A stretch of DNA of 64,000 bases from Rhodobacter sp. TJ_12. Lineage in GTDB: Bacteria > Pseudomonadota > Alphaproteobacteria > Rhodobacterales > Rhodobacteraceae. The translations under genes were made by a program, and so were the position numbers. Positions 17,670 to 25,801 of this stretch are shown piece by piece; positions within the stretch are counted from its first letter, which is position 1, and each line of letters starts with the position of its first letter. The notes under the pieces were generated by a model. The model was not told where the DNA came from. It did not search any database and saw only the letters and a program-made list of their open reading frames with translations. The DNA lies in NCBI RefSeq assembly GCF_020023995.1, contig NZ_NRRD01000010.1:37791-101790 (forward strand), in the 5' to 3' direction.

Positions 17670-18113
17670 TCAGGCCGTGCAGCCGGCGAAATTTTCGGCT
17701 TCCATCTTGGCCTCATAAGGTCCGGCCACTTCGCTGCCCGGGGTCAGAACCGCCGCCGCAGCGGCCGGATCTTCGGGCTTCACCCGCACCATCCAGCCCG
17801 CCCCATAGGTATCGGTATTGGCCAGTTTCGGGCTGCCGGTCAGCTCTTCGTTGATCGCCACGATTTCCGAGCGGAACCCGATTTTCGCCGGGCCGACCCA
17901 TTTGCCGCTTTCGACCGTCGCCACCGATTTACCGGCATCGATCGTCTTGCCAACCTTCTTGGCGGTAAAAGCGACCAGCGCCCCGGCCATAGCCGTGGCG
18001 ATCATCGTCATCCCAACGGTATAGGTGCCGTCGGACTCGGCACGATACCAAAGATTGTTGGGCACATCATAAAAAAGCTCGTCGGGCAGGTTACATCCGC
18101 GCACGATGGGCAT
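17670..18113 (-). CDS. lbpA: Lipoate-binding protein LbpA of the sHdr pathway
   Basis: A 147-residue GcvH-like protein. The lipoyl-attachment lysine is Lys71 in TVESGKWVGP, within the flattened beta-barrel lipoyl domain (about 30-110). In sHdr-type sulfur oxidisers LbpA, not the glycine cleavage H protein, carries the sulfur-loaded lipoate between sulfane-sulfur donor and the sHdr complex. The adjacency to hdrB2 and the separate lipoate assembly operon at 27.7-33.3 kb identify it. GAGGAGGAGG precedes the ATG. Confidence 0.93.
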   Translation of the reverse strand: MPIVRGCNLPDELFYDVPNNLWYRAESDGTYTVGMTMIATAMAGALVAFTAKKVGKTIDAGKSVATVESGKWVGPAKIGFRSEIVAINEELTGSPKLANTDTYGAGWMVRVKPEDPAAAAAVLTPGSEVAGPYEAKMEAENFAGCTA

Positions 18114-18126
18114 GTCGTCCTCCTCC

Positions 18127-18543
18127 TCAGGCCGCCCCCGCCGCATGCAGCGGACGCGACGCACAACAAAATTCGCCCAGCCCCGTCTGCTCCAGCTTGC
18201 CGCCGACGAAGAGGGCCAAATGCTTCACCACCATCGCCTCCAATCGATGGGCGGTTTGGGCCTCTTTACCGTATGCCAGCGCGACGTTTCGGCGAAACAC
18301 TATTTCACGGCAGGTTTCGCGGCAGGCATTGAAACTGGGCATGTCCTTGCAGCCTTGCCGGTGCAGCGCAAGCAAACGGAACCCGTCGACGTCGCCCGCT
18401 TCGGGCGTCTCGCCCCGCGCGGCAAGCCATGCTTCCAAGATCTGTTCGCCCATGGCGAGAAGCTCATCGGGCGCGGGCAGCGCGACACGGCGTTCCAGCC
18501 CTGCATCGATCCGGGTCAGAATATCGGGAAAGGGCGTCTCCAT
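18127..18543 (-). CDS. Unrecognised Cys-containing protein inside the sHdr operon
   Basis: A 138-residue soluble protein that I do not recognise. No signal peptide or membrane segment. It has a central cysteine set C65, C74 and C78 (HRQGCKDMP, FNACRETC) and a C-terminal CC pair (C126-C127), which could bind a metal or cluster or carry sulfur. The ATG at 18543 overlaps the hdrB2 stop as ATGA and the gene ends 13 bp before lbpA, so it is expressed with both. It is not part of the core sHdr gene set as I know it (hdrC1B1A-hyp-hdrC2B2-lbpA). Confidence 0.8.
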   Translation of the reverse strand: METPFPDILTRIDAGLERRVALPAPDELLAMGEQILEAWLAARGETPEAGDVDGFRLLALHRQGCKDMPSFNACRETCREIVFRRNVALAYGKEAQTAHRLEAMVVKHLALFVGGKLEQTGLGEFCCASRPLHAAGAA

Positions 18544-19508
18544 CACCTCAGCCCCCGTTCCTTGAGATAGACGCGCGGATCGGCCATGTTTTCGGCCACG
18601 CCCACCTTGCGCTGTGACAGGCCCAGCGCCATCCCCAGAAGCTGGGTGAAATAGAGGATTTTCACGTTTGTCTTGCGACCCAGAAGCTTCTCGGCGCGCA
18701 ATTGGTGGATTTCCAGACTGGTGTGGCAGGTCGGGCATTCGGTGGCGATCACCTCTGCGCCGCAGGCCTCGGCAGTGGTAAGAATGTTCAGAACCAACTG
18801 CGTCGACGTGTCCGCGTCCGACATCGCATGCGCGCCACCGCAGCACGCGGTTTTCAGCGGGAAATCGACATTTTCCGCCCCGGCCGAGGCCAGGAGGTCG
18901 TCCATGAAATGCGGCGCATGGGTCGATTCGCTGCCTGCGCCCTGATCCTTGTCGGGGAAGATATGGCGCGGTCGCGTATACATACAGCCATAGTAGTTCG
19001 CGATTTTCATGCCCTTGAGCTTGCCGGCCGTGCGCCGCGCCAGCTCTTTTTCACCGACGGCGCGCTTGAGCCAATCCAACGCATGGATCGTCTCAACCCG
19101 GCCTGGCTGATAAGCAGGATGCCCTGCCTTGGCGGAGATACGCTCGTTCGCCTCGACCGCCTGGGGGTTATGGGCCAAATCGTATTCGGCCTTTTTGAGA
19201 TTGTGATAGCAGCCGTTGCAGGGTGCCATCACCACGTCAAAGCCCATTTCCTCGGTCTTGGTCAGGTTGCGCGCCGACAGATAGGTTTGCACCTGCGGGT
19301 CGATGTTTTTTACCTCCATCGCGCCGCAGCAGTTCCAGTCTTTAACCTCGACCAGTTCAAGCCCAAGCGCCTTGCCCACCGCCTTGGTCGAACGGTTATA
19401 GGCGTGCCCCGTCCCCTCAAGCGCGCAGCCCGGATAATAGGCCACCTGTTTGAGGTTTTTGTCTTTTGGATCGGATGTAAGATCCTGTTCCGTCATATCT
19501 TTGGCCAT
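18543..19508 (-). CDS. hdrB2: sHdr complex subunit HdrB2
   Basis: A 321-residue heterodisulfide-reductase B-type subunit with two CCG domains. Visible cluster motifs: YYPGCALEG, WNCCGAME, APCNGCYHN in the first half; YYGCMYTRP, TACCGGAH, TECPTCHTSLEIHQ in the second, which hold non-cubane [4Fe-4S] clusters. It is part of the cytoplasmic sHdr complex that oxidises lipoate-bound sulfur to sulfite. Start and stop overlap both neighbours by 4 bp (ATGA). Confidence 0.9.
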   Translation of the reverse strand: MAKDMTEQDLTSDPKDKNLKQVAYYPGCALEGTGHAYNRSTKAVGKALGLELVEVKDWNCCGAMEVKNIDPQVQTYLSARNLTKTEEMGFDVVMAPCNGCYHNLKKAEYDLAHNPQAVEANERISAKAGHPAYQPGRVETIHALDWLKRAVGEKELARRTAGKLKGMKIANYYGCMYTRPRHIFPDKDQGAGSESTHAPHFMDDLLASAGAENVDFPLKTACCGGAHAMSDADTSTQLVLNILTTAEACGAEVIATECPTCHTSLEIHQLRAEKLLGRKTNVKILYFTQLLGMALGLSQRKVGVAENMADPRVYLKERGLR

Positions 19509-20254
19509 CAGTGCCCCCCCTTCCCCGAAAGCCCAAGCGCGGCCGCCTGCTCGGCATGGCGTTCGCGCACATAGTCCTCAATCGCCGCACCGGTTTTGCC
19601 CCAGCCGCGCGTCTTGGGGCGGAGCACGGCGGTTTTCAGCAGATTGTACAGGTAAAAGACCGGCAGCTTCTTCACCAAGCCGAGGATCAAATCGCGCAGC
19701 CACGGCGGCGCCAACGGCTGCCCCGTGCGCCAAAAGAAGATGCGCAAGACATGGCCTTCTTCAATCTTGCCGGAATGCACCACATTGTCGGTAAAGCCGC
19801 GATCAAAGACCGAAGACAGGCTTTCGCCAGTATGGCCCTTCAGTTCGAGCCAATGCGCGGTGGCCTTCATCACCGCTTCGGGCACCACATCGCGCGGGCA
19901 GGCATAGGTGCATTTGTTGCAACTTACGCATTGCCAGATGATATCCTTATCGCGCAGCAATTCCTCTTCCAGCCCCTGCCGGATCAGGTAAATCCAATAG
20001 CGCGGGTTGAACTCGGGGTTGACCGCATTCATCGTGCAGGAATTGGTGCAAGAGCCGCATTGCCAGCAGCGGTGGATGTTCTCGCCACCCGGCAGAGCCG
20101 CGATTTCCGCCTGCATCTCCTCGTTATAATCGGTGATCGTGCGCGGCTTGATGAAGGTGGACCAATGGCCCGACACATCGACGCCATCGATCACCAACTC
20201 GTCATGGCTGACAAGGTTTTCGGGCCGGATCAGGGTCTTTTCATGAATGGGCAT
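19508..20254 (-). CDS. hdrC2: sHdr complex subunit HdrC2
   Basis: A 248-residue ferredoxin-type subunit with two [4Fe-4S] motifs: CWQCGSCTNSC and CVSCNKCTYACP, followed by a mostly helical C-terminal half with hydrophobic stretches around 170-215. It would pass electrons between HdrB2 and HdrA. The ATG at 20254 lies inside the end of the preceding gene (14-bp overlap) with GGAGG five bases upstream. Confidence 0.9.
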   Translation of the reverse strand: MPIHEKTLIRPENLVSHDELVIDGVDVSGHWSTFIKPRTITDYNEEMQAEIAALPGGENIHRCWQCGSCTNSCTMNAVNPEFNPRYWIYLIRQGLEEELLRDKDIIWQCVSCNKCTYACPRDVVPEAVMKATAHWLELKGHTGESLSSVFDRGFTDNVVHSGKIEEGHVLRIFFWRTGQPLAPPWLRDLILGLVKKLPVFYLYNLLKTAVLRPKTRGWGKTGAAIEDYVRERHAEQAAALGLSGKGGH

Positions 20255-21131
20255 CGGCAACCTCCGGGGCGTCGTCAGCGGGGGTGAGGTCAAGGCGGGC
20301 GGAAAGCGCGCCGCCGAATTCATGGGCCGCGCCATCGATCAGACGCAGCCGGGTGCGCCCGGTCTTGGTGTCGACGGCATCAAGCCCCAGCATGCGCCGC
20401 GTGTGCAGCATCGGGTCACCCTCTTGGGTGAAGTCATTGCGCAGATATTGCCCACCGCGGTCATTGATATAGCCCGCGTAAATATGGGCCATCAGCAAAT
20501 CGGCCATCCAAAGCCGGTCGCGATAGACGCCCTCGGTCTCCAGAAAGCCGTCAAGTTCCGCGCGCAATGTGGTGAAGGTGGCCAGATCGTCGGGCGCGGT
20601 GATCTGCGTGCAATCGACATCATCGGCATGCCAAATCTCGCGCAGCACCCCGGTAGAGACGCGGGCATCCCAGACCCAGCGCGCCATCAGCGGCACCGAG
20701 GGCTGGGTGAAATGCAATAGCTCCGCCCCAAGGTCGCGCACCCAGCGCATTTCTTTGCCATCGGGGAAACGCTCTATGAAAAACGCGAGTCGTTCCTCGA
20801 CCGTGCCGCCGCCGTGCAACAAAACCTCGATCCGCGCGGCCATCTCTTTGATGCCGATCCGGGCGATGGCCGGGCCGATACGGCGGCGCACCGGGGCGAT
20901 AAAGGCAGCCAGATCCAGAAATTCGGTTTCGCTGATGCCAATGGCGGTCTGGCCCAACAGATCTTTGAACAGGGCCGATTTAAGATGCAGTGCCGTAATG
21001 TAACGGCTGACGCCGCCGGTGGGCTGCGCTGCCGCCCCCAAATCGGCGAAGGCGCGGCGCAGTCGATCCCCCGAAAGGTCAAGCACCGGCCCTGTCTTGC
21101 TTATCGCCTGTTTGCGCGCCCGGCCGAACAT
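20241..21131 (-). CDS. Conserved sHdr-associated protein (Hyp)
   Basis: A 296-residue protein at the position between hdrA and hdrC2 where known sHdr operons carry a conserved protein of unknown function. It is helix-rich, has no cysteine cluster motifs and no signal peptide. The start is the ATG at 21131, overlapping the hdrA stop as TGATG; a GTG one codon earlier is less likely. Identification rests mainly on gene order. Confidence 0.82.
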   Translation of the reverse strand: MFGRARKQAISKTGPVLDLSGDRLRRAFADLGAAAQPTGGVSRYITALHLKSALFKDLLGQTAIGISETEFLDLAAFIAPVRRRIGPAIARIGIKEMAARIEVLLHGGGTVEERLAFFIERFPDGKEMRWVRDLGAELLHFTQPSVPLMARWVWDARVSTGVLREIWHADDVDCTQITAPDDLATFTTLRAELDGFLETEGVYRDRLWMADLLMAHIYAGYINDRGGQYLRNDFTQEGDPMLHTRRMLGLDAVDTKTGRTRLRLIDGAAHEFGGALSARLDLTPADDAPEVADAHS

Positions 21132-22186
21132 CACTCTGCCGCCTGCGCTACACGAACGCCTTGGCGCGACAGCGCGGCTATCGCCGCTGCTTGGCCTTGG
21201 GCAATGGAATCGTCAATTGTTTCAGGCCCGGAGGCCGCGCCGCATACGTAAACGCCCGGACGTGAGGTTTGGCCCGTGGTGGTGTAAGCCGCCGCCTTGC
21301 CGATATAGCCATATTGGTTGAGATCGACGCCGAAGACCGCGCCCAGCGTCATATTATCGACATTCGGATCCATCCCGATCGCTTGCACGACCATGTCGAA
21401 GGGAATGGTGATCGGGCGTTTGACCAGCGTATCTTCGCCCTTCACCACCAGCCGCTTGCCATCCGATGTGACCTCGGCGATGCGCGCCTTTATGTATTTG
21501 ACCCGCGCTTCTTCTTGGCCTTTCCAGTAGAATTCGCCCTCGTAAAGCCCGAAGGTGCGGATATCCATGTAATAGACATAGACGTTGGTTTTGGGCGAGA
21601 GTTCGCGAATTTCCATCGCCATATTGGCCGAGACGGTGCAGCAGATTTTCGAGCACCATTCGCGGCCAATCTGCCGATCCCGCGAGCCAACGCATAGCAA
21701 GATCGCCACCCGCTCCGGCACGCGGCCATCGGACGGGCAACGGATGCCCTTGCCCGAGGAAATCATCTGTTCCACCTGCACCGTGGTCACCACATCGGGA
21801 TAGGTGCCAAAGCCCCATTCGGGTTTATTGAGGCTGTCGAAATGTGTGAATCCGGTGGCCAAAATCGCAGCATCGGCCTCGATTTTGGTGCCGTCACTAA
21901 GGGCCGCCAAGAAGTCCCCAGGATCGCCCGCGAAGCTTTGCACCTGCGCGCCCGTATGCACTGTGATATTGGCATTCGTCTGCACCCGCGTAACCATGCC
22001 GCCAATGGCGTCCTTGGCCCATTCATGGCTGGGCACCAGTTTCGCATAGCCTTGCAAGATCGGCGCGCCGCCCAAACGGTCAGCCTTGTCCACGATCACC
22101 GCCTGCCGGCCAGAAGACGCGACCGCATGCGCTGCCGACAGCCCCGCCGGGCCGCCGCCCACGATCAGGATGGGTTTCTCACTCAT
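21131..22186 (-). CDS. hdrA: sHdr complex subunit HdrA (FAD protein)
   Basis: A 351-residue sHdrA, the short form without the extra ferredoxin domains of methanogen HdrA. An N-terminal FAD motif VGGGPAGLSAAHA (9-21), cluster cysteines C165, C178, C182 and C183 (LLCVGSRDRQ, REWCSKICC), and a C-terminal FAD motif VYVCGAASGPETIDDS. It is the flavin centre of the sHdr complex. It lies 3 bp after hdrB1. Confidence 0.92.
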   Translation of the reverse strand: MSEKPILIVGGGPAGLSAAHAVASSGRQAVIVDKADRLGGAPILQGYAKLVPSHEWAKDAIGGMVTRVQTNANITVHTGAQVQSFAGDPGDFLAALSDGTKIEADAAILATGFTHFDSLNKPEWGFGTYPDVVTTVQVEQMISSGKGIRCPSDGRVPERVAILLCVGSRDRQIGREWCSKICCTVSANMAMEIRELSPKTNVYVYYMDIRTFGLYEGEFYWKGQEEARVKYIKARIAEVTSDGKRLVVKGEDTLVKRPITIPFDMVVQAIGMDPNVDNMTLGAVFGVDLNQYGYIGKAAAYTTTGQTSRPGVYVCGAASGPETIDDSIAQGQAAAIAALSRQGVRVAQAAE

Positions 22187-22189
22187 ACT

Positions 22190-23569
22190 TCACGCTCCCT
22201 GTTCGGTTTTTTCGGGCAGGCTTTTCGGGGGTTTGACGTAGCCGGGGCCGGAGGTGATGGCGCGCTTTGGGTCATAAAGCGTCTCGATCCGGCCCTCTTT
22301 CACCTCTTCGAGATAGGTTTCGAACTCGGCCTTCGTCTTTTCCCAATCGATGCCCATCTTTTCGAGAAGCCCTTCGAACGGGCTGGCGTGCCAATGCAAT
22401 TGCGCAAGTTTGTAGGGATGGGCGCCCATGGTGAGGGCGGCAAACTGGCAGTCCGCCATCACCGGCAGCGCATAGATTTTGTCGACCGCCTTGCCGATCC
22501 ATTGGTTTTTATCGAGCGTGGTGATGCAGCCGGTATCATGGCCAATCATCACATCCGAGCGCGCCTCTTCGACCGCCACCTTGATCTTGCGGTCAATCGC
22601 ATAGGAGCGGGTGAATTCCCGCTCGCCGATGATGTGGCGGAACCCAAAACCGCAGCAATCATACCACGTCGAATAGTCGATCACCTGCGTGCCAAGGCTG
22701 TTCAAAAGCCCCGTCGTCACCGCGACCCGGTCACCATTCATCACCGTGTCGTCATAGATCACGTCTTCCGGCACCATTTTATAGACATGGCAGGCCGGGT
22801 GCACCGTGGTGCGGATGTTCGACACGTCGATTTGCTGGCGCTCTTTGATCCGGTGGCGCATGACATGCAGCCATTCCGAGTAATGCACGATCTCTTCCGG
22901 GATCAGCAACTTGCCATCAACGAGCCGCCCCAACTTGCCGAGGATCTTTTTCACCTCTTCACGCAGCTCTGCCGAATGCAGCAAAAAGCCCCTGATTTCT
23001 TTGTAGTTTCCGAAAGATGTTCCGCAGTGGATCAGCGGGTAATAGGTGCCTTCTGGGAGCCCTTGCGCCTTGGCCGACACATAGGCCTGATGCATGTTGC
23101 GCAAGAACACGGCGGCCAACGAAACCACATTGCCGATGCCCGAACCGTGGTAGTTCCATGCCGTGCAAGAGGTCTGATCGGTCTCGTCGAGATAGGTCAG
23201 CCCAAGCTCGTTCATGATCCAGAGCACCGAGGACGGATAGCCCGGAATATTGCCGCATTGGCCGCAGGATTTATGGTGCCACAGATTGGTGGTGGGGATT
23301 TTCTTGTCCCAGCCATAAAGCGTTTTCGCCATTTCGGGGGCGTGGTGATCGCCCACCCGATGCACGACGATCTCGCCCTCTTTTTCAAGCTGCCACAGGA
23401 TATCGCGCACATCTTCCTTGCGGTCTTTGCCGGTCAGAAGGAAGCGCTTGTCAATCTTTTGCGTAACCCAATCGGTGGCGCGCCGCGCCTCGTTTTCGGT
23501 CAGGTTGGTGGGGGCCCAATCGGCGCCAAAGCCATTATAGGCGCCCTTGCCCTCTGTCTCCTCGGCCAT
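22190..23569 (-). CDS. hdrB1: sHdr complex subunit HdrB1
   Basis: A 459-residue HdrB-type subunit. Cysteine motifs HKSCGQCGN, TSCTAWNYHG, HPACHVYK, WYDCCGFGFRH and DTGCITTLDKN are spread over two CCG-like repeats. It is longer than HdrB2 because of N- and C-terminal additions, as in other sHdr systems. Start at 23569 (MAEETEGKG) with GGAGG ten bases upstream; a GTG three codons earlier is possible. Confidence 0.88.
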   Translation of the reverse strand: MAEETEGKGAYNGFGADWAPTNLTENEARRATDWVTQKIDKRFLLTGKDRKEDVRDILWQLEKEGEIVVHRVGDHHAPEMAKTLYGWDKKIPTTNLWHHKSCGQCGNIPGYPSSVLWIMNELGLTYLDETDQTSCTAWNYHGSGIGNVVSLAAVFLRNMHQAYVSAKAQGLPEGTYYPLIHCGTSFGNYKEIRGFLLHSAELREEVKKILGKLGRLVDGKLLIPEEIVHYSEWLHVMRHRIKERQQIDVSNIRTTVHPACHVYKMVPEDVIYDDTVMNGDRVAVTTGLLNSLGTQVIDYSTWYDCCGFGFRHIIGEREFTRSYAIDRKIKVAVEEARSDVMIGHDTGCITTLDKNQWIGKAVDKIYALPVMADCQFAALTMGAHPYKLAQLHWHASPFEGLLEKMGIDWEKTKAEFETYLEEVKEGRIETLYDPKRAITSGPGYVKPPKSLPEKTEQGA

Positions 23570-23613
23570 CTTCCGCACTCCTCCCTAAGTCGCGGTCCTC
23601 GTGGCGGCGACGG

Positions 23614-24369
23614 TCAGTCGTCGTCGTCCTCCTCTTCCTGCTCTTCGAGCCATTCCTCCCATTCGTCGCGCTTCTCCTCCATCACGTCGGAAACCACGTC
23701 GAAAAGGTTTTCATCGACCTGTTCGAGTTGCTTGAGCACCCCGGTCGCCTCCCAAATCGTATAAAGCTCGACCGAGGTGCGCAGGTTCACCTCCCACGCT
23801 GTGTCGAGCGTGTGCATCGTCGGCATCGGGATCGCCTTGCGCAGCACCATCAAAGGCGCATCGACCTTGGCCACATTCGGCCCCCAATCGGGAAAGGCTT
23901 CCCGGGTAATCATGTTCGGTGCCAATTGGTTGCCGGTCGACACAACTTTAAGCAGAACGCGCGAAAATGGCCGCAAAACCTCTTTCACCGAGGGCAATTC
24001 ATGTTTGATCGCCACTTCGCGCAAGATCATCACCAACCCGCCGGGCGAGTTTTCAAACGGGCAGCGCGCAGCGCAGGTATAACATTGCGCACAGGCCCAG
24101 ATTTTCTCGTGCATCGCGTCATAAATGCCTTCGAGATTTTCGGTCCAAAGCAGCTGCACAATCTCACGCGGCGAATAATCGTAATATTGCGCCGAGGGGC
24201 AGGTCGCCGTACAGATCCCGCAATTCAAACAACCATGAATTTCATGGTCGTAAAGCGGATGCCCCCGCACATCGTCGAAGATCTGCTCAAGCGCTTCATA
24301 GGCCACGACCGGCTTTTCTGAGACCGGATCTGCAACCTTGGGTTGCGACATGTTGGTATGCGCATTCAT
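23614..24369 (-). CDS. hdrC1: sHdr complex subunit HdrC1
   Basis: A 251-residue subunit with two ferredoxin motifs, CLNCGICTATCP and CAQCYTCAARCP, then a helical domain. The last 25 residues are strongly acidic (WEEWLEEQEEEDDDD). It feeds electrons to or from the HdrB1/HdrA part of the complex. It is the first core subunit gene of the operon, 61 bp after the DsrE-like gene. Confidence 0.9.
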   Translation of the reverse strand: MNAHTNMSQPKVADPVSEKPVVAYEALEQIFDDVRGHPLYDHEIHGCLNCGICTATCPSAQYYDYSPREIVQLLWTENLEGIYDAMHEKIWACAQCYTCAARCPFENSPGGLVMILREVAIKHELPSVKEVLRPFSRVLLKVVSTGNQLAPNMITREAFPDWGPNVAKVDAPLMVLRKAIPMPTMHTLDTAWEVNLRTSVELYTIWEATGVLKQLEQVDENLFDVVSDVMEEKRDEWEEWLEEQEEEDDDD

Positions 24370-24430
24370 GGCTGGCCCCTCCCCGGGCTGGCGCGACGGT
24401 CTATTCCGGCAAGTTGCGCGGCTAAAAACC

Positions 24431-24811
24431 CTAGTAGGTCAACACCTTGGCATCATCGTCTTCCATGATATCCTCGATCACTTTCGCCCCGCCGACGATC
24501 CCCGAACATTCGGGGATCAGGTCTTCTTCGGTCATGTCGAAAAGATCGAGATTGGGCGAACAGCACCAAAATTTCGCCCCGGCCCCATGCGCATCCTTGA
24601 TGAAGTCATAGACCGTTTTGGGCGAACCTTCCTTGACCACAAGGCCTTCTGCCACGCCCGTTTTCATCAGCCGTCCAGCAGTCGCGGTGCAGACCACATC
24701 GACCTCGTAATCCATTGCCGCGGCAACCGTGGCTTGAAAGAACGGGGCCCCCAATTCCTCGCCATTGCGCGGATCGGTATTGACCATAAGAATGATAAGT
24801 TTGCTCGCCAA
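24431..24811 (-). CDS. DsrE-family protein, first gene of the sHdr operon
   Basis: A 126-residue DsrE/DsrF-like protein with the family start KLIILMVNTDPRN, conserved C41, a CC pair C83-C84 in AKFWCCSPNLDLF and C102. These are candidates for persulfide carriage. I place the start at a TTG (24811) because GGGAGG lies five bases upstream; no ATG or GTG has a comparable site, and the family N-terminus begins there. It is distinct from the DsrE3-type gene at the end of the operon. Confidence 0.82.
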   Translation of the reverse strand: MASKLIILMVNTDPRNGEELGAPFFQATVAAAMDYEVDVVCTATAGRLMKTGVAEGLVVKEGSPKTVYDFIKDAHGAGAKFWCCSPNLDLFDMTEEDLIPECSGIVGGAKVIEDIMEDDDAKVLTY

Positions 24812-24887
24812 GGCGCCCTCCCAAACGACCGTGACCACATTTTTCGGAGTATTCGATCAGCGCTCCCTTCACCGTTCGAATGCTCAA

Positions 24888-24916
24888 ATCGTCAGATGTA
24901 ATTTTTGGAATGTCAA
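24888..24916 (-). promoter_or_regulatory. Predicted promoter of the sHdr operon
   Basis: On the minus strand a consensus -35 box TTGACA (24916-24911) is followed after 17 bp by GACGAT (24893-24888), giving a leader of about 70 nt before the TTG start. The -35 box lies within an imperfect inverted repeat (AATCTTTTG against CAAAAATT), a possible operator. No ArsR-type sHdr regulator gene is in the window. Confidence 0.45.
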
Positions 24917-24925
24917 AAGATTTTT

Positions 24926-25624
24926 TCAACGCTGCGTTGCAGAAGGCGCCATCCAGCCGGTTTGCGCGATCAGCGCGACCATGAACGGGCCGAGGCTTTC
25001 GGCAATCTGTTTCTGGGCCGTGCCCAGCGCCTCCAGCGCCGCCACGGTATCCGCCGGCGTTTCAGAAAATTCCATGATCAGATCTTCTGCCATACCGCGT
25101 TTCATCCCCGGATGCCCCAGCAGGCCAAGGCTGTTTTCCCCAACCGTGAAGCCCAGAACCTCGCCCCTCGGCCCGGTCATCACCGGGCCCATATCCGGGC
25201 CCAAAACCGGGCGGTCGCGCAAATAGCACGCCAAGGGCATTCGCTGCGGCGCGGCAGGGCCAAGCCCGGCGATTTGTGCCGCAAGAACCTCGAATCGCAG
25301 CGGCGCCTCTTCGGCACCGCCGCCACCCGCCACAGCCAGAATCAGCGCCCCCAGCCCAAGCCCCACCACCGGCTTACCCGCCTGCAAAAACGCCCGAGCC
25401 AAACGCAACTCTGGCCCGAGCGAGGGCAGGATATGCCCCGACACCACGCCGTAGGGGCCACCGCCCAGCAGCATCAGCCCATCTGCCGCTGTGCCCTCGG
25501 GCAGGCCACCCCCTGCAGCAAAGGGCCGGAAATAGCGAAACCGCAGATTCCGCCCCTCCAGATGGTCTTCGATCCATCCTAGATATTCGGCCTGTGTGTG
25601 CTGGATCACCCAGATCGTTTTCAT
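24926..25624 (-). CDS. Class I glutamine amidotransferase-like protein, catalytic residues lost
   Basis: A 232-residue protein with the class I GATase fold: LMLLGGGPYGVVSG (about 50-63) and the nucleophile-elbow region KPVVGLGLGALILA (84-97). In active enzymes this reads GxCxGxQ; here the Cys position is Gly90 and the Gln is Leu. The C-terminal HxE reads HPGMK, so His171 stays but Glu is lost. It cannot hydrolyse glutamine by the usual route. GGGAGG precedes the ATG at 25624. It lies 114 bp upstream of the sHdr operon on the same strand. Confidence 0.82.
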   Translation of the reverse strand: MKTIWVIQHTQAEYLGWIEDHLEGRNLRFRYFRPFAAGGGLPEGTAADGLMLLGGGPYGVVSGHILPSLGPELRLARAFLQAGKPVVGLGLGALILAVAGGGGAEEAPLRFEVLAAQIAGLGPAAPQRMPLACYLRDRPVLGPDMGPVMTGPRGEVLGFTVGENSLGLLGHPGMKRGMAEDLIMEFSETPADTVAALEALGTAQKQIAESLGPFMVALIAQTGWMAPSATQR

Positions 25625-25801
25625 CGCAGCCTCCCTTTTGGGACCGATCAGAACAGGAAACCCCCACAAGTCAACGCCGCACCGATCATTCGATTTGGTA
25701 GATTGTTTTGATAATTTCATTTCGCTTTTCTGAATGACGGAATCGTATCAGGCTATGTGCATGTGAAGTCCCTTATCCACGCCAAGCCCGAAGGAACCGC
25801 C

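Noticed and set aside
17670..18113. Glycine cleavage system H protein
   Set aside because: No gcvT/gcvP nearby; setting between sHdr genes and the presence of sLpl(AB), LipS and LipT identify LbpA.
21842..23764. A 640-residue plus-strand frame opposite hdrA/hdrB1
   Set aside because: Composition is His/Arg/Gly rich and shadows the codon structure of the real minus-strand genes; no domain features.
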